A stretch of DNA of 64,000 nt. Origin: Actinokineospora enzanensis DSM 44649. GTDB taxonomy: Bacteria; Actinomycetota; Actinomycetes; Mycobacteriales; Pseudonocardiaceae. Shown here in pieces: positions 59,929 to 64,000 of this stretch (the first letter of the stretch is position 1; the number at the start of each line of letters is the position of its first letter). Below the pieces are notes generated by a model that was given only the letters and a program-made list of their open reading frames with translations, had not been told where the DNA came from and made no database searches. The DNA is taken from the NCBI RefSeq assembly GCF_000374445.1, contig NZ_KB894403.1, positions 146,335-210,334 on the forward strand. Reading direction: 5' to 3'. The position numbers and the translations under genes are program-made.

Positions 59929-61368
59929 ATGGCGAGCGGGTTGGCCGGTGGCACGGGGATATTCCGCAGGAAGCCGATCGACCGGATCGAGAGCGGCGGT
60001 GGGGGCGGGCTGACCCGTTCGCTCGGTCTGTGGCAGCTCACCGCGATCGGGGTCGGCGGGATCATCGGGACCGGGATCTTCTCCCTGGCGGGCACGGTCG
60101 CGCACCAGACCGCCGGGCCCGCGGTGGTGTTGTCGTTCCTGGTGGCCGGGATCGCGAGCGCCGCGGCCGCCCTGTCCTACGCCGAGTTCGCCGGGCTGAT
60201 CCCGCGCGCCGGGTCCGCCTACACCTACGGGTACGCCGTGCTCGGGGAGATCGTCGGCTGGTTCATCGGTTGGGACCTGCTGCTCGAATACACCGCGATC
60301 GTCGCCGTGGTGGCCATCGGCATCAGCGGTTACTTCACCGAACTGCTGCACCTGCTCGGCCTCGATCTCCCGCTGTGGATGCTCGGCGCGCCCGGCACCG
60401 AGGCCGAGGGCGTGGCGCAGGGCAGTTACCAGGTGAACCTGTTCGCCGTCGTGCTGTGCCTGCTGATCGCGTTCGTGCTCAACCTCGGCATGCGCAACGC
60501 CGCGCGGTTCGAGACGACGCTGGTCTACCTCAAGGTGGCGGTGGTCGTGCTGGTCGTCGTGGTCGGCGCGTTCCACATCCACACCGCCAACTACGACCCG
60601 TTCTTCCCGTTCGGCCTCACCGGCGCGTTCACCGGCGCCGCCACCGTGTTCTTCGCCGTCTTCGGCTACGACGCGATGAGCACCGCCGCCGAGGAGTCCA
60701 AGGACTCCACCAGGCACATGCCCAAGGCGATCCTCTACTCGCTGGCCATCGCCATGGTGCTCTACGTGCTGGCCTGCCTGGTGCTCACCGGCATGGTCCG
60801 CTACTCCGACGTCGACACCGAGAGCGCCTTCGCCTCCGCGTTCGCCGACATCGGGCTGTCCTGGCTGGGCGTGGTGATCGCGGTCGGTGCGGTGCTGGGC
60901 ATCACCACCGTCCTGTTCACCTTCCTCATGGGCGCCACCCGCGTCGGCTACTCGATGAGCCGCGACGGTCTATTGCCGCCGTGGTTCGGCAAGACCCACG
61001 CCACCCGGAACGTGCCCACCCGCACCACCTGGATCCTGGGCGCGGCGGCCGCGGCCATCGCGGGCTTCCTGCCGATCAAGGAGGCCGCCGAGCTGACCAA
61101 CATCGGCATCCTGCTCGCGTTCGTGGTGGTCTGCGTGGCGGTGATCGTGCTGCGCCACCGGCAGCCCGACCTGCCGCGCACCTTCCGCACCCCGGGCATG
61201 CCGGTCGTGCCGATCGTCGGGATCGTGTTCTCGCTGTGGCTGATCACGTTCCTGACCGCGGTCACCTGGCTGCGGTTCGCGATCTGGTTCGTCCTCGGCC
61301 TGGTCGTGTACTTCGCCTACGGCCGCCGTCACTCCGAGCTGAACTCGACCGCGCGGATCGGCCGGTAG
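59929..61368 (+). CDS. APC-superfamily amino-acid permease (CAT-like)
   Basis: 479 residues with twelve to fourteen transmembrane helices. It has LTAIGVGGIIGTGIFSLAG in TM1, ALSYAEFAGLIPRAGSAYTYGYAVLGE in TM2-3 and FFAVFGYDAMSTAAEESKDS in TM6, as in cationic/branched amino-acid transporters. A GGGGGCGG element precedes ATG 59929. It probably imports an amino acid by H+ symport. Its 3' end overlaps the convergent small secreted gene by 40 bp. Confidence 0.92.
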   Translation: MASGLAGGTGIFRRKPIDRIESGGGGGLTRSLGLWQLTAIGVGGIIGTGIFSLAGTVAHQTAGPAVVLSFLVAGIASAAAALSYAEFAGLIPRAGSAYTYGYAVLGEIVGWFIGWDLLLEYTAIVAVVAIGISGYFTELLHLLGLDLPLWMLGAPGTEAEGVAQGSYQVNLFAVVLCLLIAFVLNLGMRNAARFETTLVYLKVAVVVLVVVVGAFHIHTANYDPFFPFGLTGAFTGAATVFFAVFGYDAMSTAAEESKDSTRHMPKAILYSLAIAMVLYVLACLVLTGMVRYSDVDTESAFASAFADIGLSWLGVVIAVGAVLGITTVLFTFLMGATRVGYSMSRDGLLPPWFGKTHATRNVPTRTTWILGAAAAAIAGFLPIKEAAELTNIGILLAFVVVCVAVIVLRHRQPDLPRTFRTPGMPVVPIVGIVFSLWLITFLTAVTWLRFAIWFVLGLVVYFAYGRRHSELNSTARIGR

Positions 61369-61646
61369 CTCCAGGCCAGACCGCCGGGCGGCACCACCTG
61401 CGGGCTGCCCACGCACGACGGCGTCGGGTACAGCCGCGCCACCGTGTCGGTCCGGTTCTCCAGGTTCAGGCCCCGCCGCACGGTGTCCAGCGCGATGCAG
61501 GTGTCGTCGGGCGGGTCCTGCAGGACCACCGGGCCGTCGTCGGAGACGTAGCGGAACTCGCCGGTGGCCGCGGCCGCGCTCGGCGCGGTCGACACGAACA
61601 CGGCCAGGGCGGCGGTGGCGGCGAACAGGGCCGGGATGCCACGCAT
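61329..61646 (-). CDS. Small secreted protein, unknown
   Basis: 105 residues with a signal peptide (RGIPALFAATAALAVFVSTA then PSAAAA). The mature part has two Cys (DDTCIALDTV, TPSCVGSP), a single disulfide likely, and a hydrophobic end GGLAWSYRPIRAVEF. ATG 61646 follows GGAAC-rich sequence. Its last 40 bp overlap the end of the permease gene on the other strand. Confidence 0.6.
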   Translation of the reverse strand: MRGIPALFAATAALAVFVSTAPSAAAATGEFRYVSDDGPVVLQDPPDDTCIALDTVRRGLNLENRTDTVARLYPTPSCVGSPQVVPPGGLAWSYRPIRAVEFSSE

Positions 61647-61876
61647 CGGGTGTCTCCGTTCCTCGGGGTCCTCCGGCCGACACGCTATGCCCGTTCCGAT
61701 CCGGTAAGGGCGGATCTCACCCGAAGGTGGACGCGCCACGCGGGCGGATTCACGCCCACCCCCGGCCACCCGCGCGGCGAGCCAGGATGATCGTCCGGCC
61801 CCCGCTGAACCGATCCCCGACTGGCCGCGTAGTGGCATTGGCGGTTGGCTGACACCTGACACCGGAGGTTTCGCGC

Positions 61877-62368
61877 ATGCCCGAGTTCATCAACGGTTCG
61901 CCGCTGCACGCCCTCGTCGTGCACGGGGTGGTGGTCCTGATCCCGCTCTCGGTCCTCGGCGCGATCCTCATCGCCGTCTGGCCCGCCGCGCGCGCCCGGA
62001 TCGGGTGGATCGTGGTCGGTTTCGCCGCGGTGTCCGTGATCCTCACCCCGATCGCGACCAGCAGCGGTGACGACCTCAAGCGTCGGCTACCGGAGAACGC
62101 GCTCATCGAGCGGCACGAGGAGCTCGGCGACCTGATGCTCTGGTTCGCGCTCGGGCTGTTCGTGGCCGTGACCGCCTACATGATCGTGGCCACCCGCACC
62201 GCGCAGACCTGGACCAAGAGCGTCACGATCGTGCTGGCGGTGCTCACCATCGGCACGGCCGTGGCGGCGGGCGTGCACGTCATCAGGGTGGGGGACGCGG
62301 GAGCGCACGCCGTCTGGAACGGCACCGAGGACCTGCCCGTGCGGCAGCACGGCGGCGAGGACCGGTGA
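61877..62368 (+). CDS. DUF2231-type membrane protein
   Basis: 163 residues with four hydrophobic helices: HALVVHGVVVLIPLSVLGAILIAVW, IGWIVVGFAAVSVILTPIA, GDLMLWFALGLFVAVTAYMIV and KSVTIVLAVLTIGTAVAAGVHVI. The PLHALVVHGVVV start with paired His is the DUF2231 mark; the later HVIRVGDAGAHAVW has more His, which suggests haem or metal binding. Function unknown. Confidence 0.8.
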   Translation: MPEFINGSPLHALVVHGVVVLIPLSVLGAILIAVWPAARARIGWIVVGFAAVSVILTPIATSSGDDLKRRLPENALIERHEELGDLMLWFALGLFVAVTAYMIVATRTAQTWTKSVTIVLAVLTIGTAVAAGVHVIRVGDAGAHAVWNGTEDLPVRQHGGEDR

Positions 62369-62372
62369 CCCG

Positions 62373-62582
62373 TCAGATGATGACGCCCTGACCGCTCTTG
62401 CGCCGCTTCCGCCGCAGCCACACCTTGCGCGTGCCGTCGGCGTAGAGCCGCACGTTCGACAGCTCCCAGCCGCTGAACTCGGCGTGGATTGCCAGCTGCG
62501 TCGCCGCGGTCACCCGGGACACGTGCGGCGGCAACCGCAGCGGCTGGTACTCCCACTCCCCGTCGATCACCCCATCGGTCAT
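62373..62582 (-). CDS. DUF5703-type small protein
   Basis: 69 residues: GEWEYQPLRLPPHVSRVTAATQ and AIHAEFSGWELSNVRLYADGTRKVWLRRKRR, with the basic C-terminus typical of this conserved actinobacterial family. The start ATG 62582 overlaps the lipoprotein stop (ATGA). Role unknown. Confidence 0.82.
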   Translation of the reverse strand: MTDGVIDGEWEYQPLRLPPHVSRVTAATQLAIHAEFSGWELSNVRLYADGTRKVWLRRKRRKSGQGVII

Positions 62583-63574
62583 GGCTGCACCACCTGCACA
62601 CCTCCTCCATCACCGGACGCGACCACCACGCGTCCGCTCACCGGATCGACCGCCACCGCGTCGGGCTGAGCCACGGTCGGGAACCGGTGCCGCTCGACGG
62701 GCTCCTCGCCGCCGACGCTGTAGGCGACCACCTCGTTCGTGGCGGTCAGGGTGACCCAGGCCAGATCCCGCGCACCGTCGTAGGCGATCGCGTAGGGGGA
62801 GCCGGGCACCGGGTAGCGCTGCCGCATGAGCAGCGGGTCGATCGAGAACGCCAGCAGCGCGCCGCCGCGGGTGTCGGTCACCAGCACCCGCCCGTAACGG
62901 TCGACGACGCCGTTCGTGGCGCCCTGACCGGCGCGCAGCCCTTGGCCGATCTTGCCCTGGTTCACGTCCACCTGGAACACCGCGTTGCGCAGCCGGTCGA
63001 GCACGACCGCACCCGGGCCCGTGCTGTACACCTGATCGGCGCTGAGCAACCCGCCGGAGATGACCCGTTTGACAGCGTCACCGTCGAGGACCGCGACACC
63101 CTTGCCCTGACGAACGGCCACGAGCGTCCCGCCCTGGTACGCGGCCGCCGCCGACGGGGTGCCGTCGACCGTGGCCTCCTTCGGGGTTCCGGTGGGCAGG
63201 TCGAGGCGGACGACACCGGAGGGAACGGCGGCGAGCAGCGGACCGCCGTCGGCCGCGAGGGTCAGGGAGTCCGTCGGGCCGGGCAGGGTGACTTCGCGGG
63301 GGGCCTTGTCCAGCGCGTCGAGGTCGTAAAGCCGCAGGTCGGCGCCGGTGGCCACGGCCAGGGTGCGGGTCTTGCCGTCGGCCACCATGGCGGTCACCGG
63401 CTTGGCGAGGGGCACCACGGTCCCGGCGGGGGCGACGGTCGGCGCGGGGGAGCGGGCTGCCGTCGCGGCCACGGGGTTGTCGGTCACCATCAACTCGTCC
63501 TGCGGCTGGCCGTCCGACGAACAGCCCGCGACGAGAACAGCGGTGAACAACACGGGCACGACCACGCGGCGCAA
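62579..63574 (-). CDS. Beta-propeller lipoprotein
   Basis: 331 residues with a lipoprotein signal (VVPVLFTAVLVAGCSS, lipobox VAGC), a Thr/Pro-rich linker, then about six to seven propeller-like blades (repeats like TRTLAVATGADLRLYDLDAL, GRVLVTDTRGGALLAFSID, AVDPVSGRVVVASGDGGGV). TTG 63574 has GGAGG upstream; GTG codons just downstream are alternatives. It is co-transcribed with the DUF5703 gene and probably scaffolds a complex outside the membrane. Confidence 0.82.
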   Translation of the reverse strand: MRRVVVPVLFTAVLVAGCSSDGQPQDELMVTDNPVAATAARSPAPTVAPAGTVVPLAKPVTAMVADGKTRTLAVATGADLRLYDLDALDKAPREVTLPGPTDSLTLAADGGPLLAAVPSGVVRLDLPTGTPKEATVDGTPSAAAAYQGGTLVAVRQGKGVAVLDGDAVKRVISGGLLSADQVYSTGPGAVVLDRLRNAVFQVDVNQGKIGQGLRAGQGATNGVVDRYGRVLVTDTRGGALLAFSIDPLLMRQRYPVPGSPYAIAYDGARDLAWVTLTATNEVVAYSVGGEEPVERHRFPTVAQPDAVAVDPVSGRVVVASGDGGGVQVVQP

Positions 63575-63967
63575 GCAAACCTCCGACGGCGGGGGACAGG
63601 CGTTCCACCAGCATCCCGCACCCACCGCGCCCAGGCCACGTCCGGTCGGGCCGTGTCGCTCACATGCCGCGGGCTCCGGACGGCTCTCGCGGGTCCGGTG
63701 ATCCATTCCGGCCTCTTGACCAAGCCCGATCGCCACGCATCGAAAACACCGTTTCGGACGGGATTTGCGATTGATAGCCTGCTACTGAACGCTGTGTGAC
63801 TCTGTGCGGCGGATTGTCGTCCCGATCGGTGGCCGGGATTCCCTGTCCAGATGAAGGTCGTCTCGCCGGGTAGCCACTGATTCACCAGATCGGGCGCTGT
63901 GGACGCGGAACTTTCCCGGGCGTGTCGTTCGTTGCGAGTTGAGGTTGTGCGAGCGCGAGGGGAAGTC
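63575..63967. other. Intergenic region, no gene seen
   Basis: About 390 bp upstream of the lipoprotein gene and of the partial gene at the right edge. GC is lower around 63720-63800. It must hold divergent promoters; nothing else was recognised. Confidence 0.4.
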
Positions 63968-64000
63968 ATGATCGCCCGCCCGACAGGACAGCGGGCCGCG
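63968..64000 (+). CDS. Start of an unidentified gene cut by the window
   Basis: ATG 63968 follows GAGGGGA by 5 nt and opens MIARPTGQRAA to the edge. The ribosome site supports a real start; the product cannot be judged. Confidence 0.35.
   Translation, partial: MIARPTGQRAA

Overview
The DNA is very GC-rich with strong G/C bias at third codon positions. It carries a SARP regulator, an NRPS operon, a DUF3558 lipoprotein, DUF5703 and DUF2231 proteins and many GTG/TTG starts. This points to a mycelial actinomycete, probably of the Pseudonocardiaceae or a related family. The family-level placement is inference. Most operons are tightly packed with ATGA or GTGA stop/start overlaps.

Region 1 (1-12 kb, minus strand) is an NRPS operon running off the left edge. 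In transcription order it holds an MFS exporter, a DUF6817 protein, a C-A-T NRPS with a degenerate condensation-like domain and an Asp-like specificity code, a SyrP-like Asp beta-hydroxylase candidate, a PaaK-like adenylate-forming enzyme, a SufS-like PLP enzyme with its catalytic Cys, an MbtH protein, and an A(Gly)-T-C-A... NRPS that is cut by the window. A divergent phytanoyl-CoA dioxygenase-type enzyme, a SARP regulator and an MFS pump follow (12-15 kb). The suggested peptide contains beta-hydroxy-Asp then Gly plus an acid activated by the PaaK-like enzyme. The structure is unknown.

Region 2 (15.3-22.5 kb, plus strand) is a compact azol(in)e (TOMM/LAP) RiPP cluster. It holds an MFS transporter, a 45-residue precursor, a hairpin, an M29-type metallopeptidase, a YcaO cyclodehydratase, a short E1-like zinc protein, an RRE/E1-SagB fusion and a second nitroreductase. 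A convergent HxlR-type regulator closes it. I do not recognise the precursor or this gene combination; it is the best candidate here for an undescribed system.

Region 3 (22.8-31.5 kb) is accessory: a membrane pentapeptide-repeat protein, a large secreted multidomain protein, an Esx-like operon with a DUF3558 lipoprotein, VOC and GNAT gene remnants, and an alpha/beta hydrolase. Region 4 (31.6-37.6 kb) is a CoA-dependent catabolic operon (acyl-CoA synthetase, MHS-type transporter, MaoC hydratase, amidohydrolase, SDR) divergent from a PaaX-family regulator. Region 5 (37.6-46.1 kb) holds a secreted hydrolase, a lone cytochrome P450, decayed TetR and alcohol dehydrogenase genes, an ArsR-type regulator, an atypical MFS transporter, a cupin pair, tRNA-Leu(GAG) and an M20 peptidase.

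Region 6 (46.2-51.8 kb) holds a TerD-like large protein, two paralogous small secreted proteins, a proline-rich protein with a RelA/SpoT-like C-terminus plus a coupled partner (possible toxin/immunity pair), and an I36-type protease inhibitor. Region 7 (51.9-59 kb) is a narGHJI nitrate reductase operon ending in an HPP-family membrane protein. Region 8 (59-64 kb) holds an amino-acid permease, small secreted and membrane proteins, DUF5703 and a beta-propeller lipoprotein. No rRNA, CRISPR array, insertion sequence or prophage was seen.
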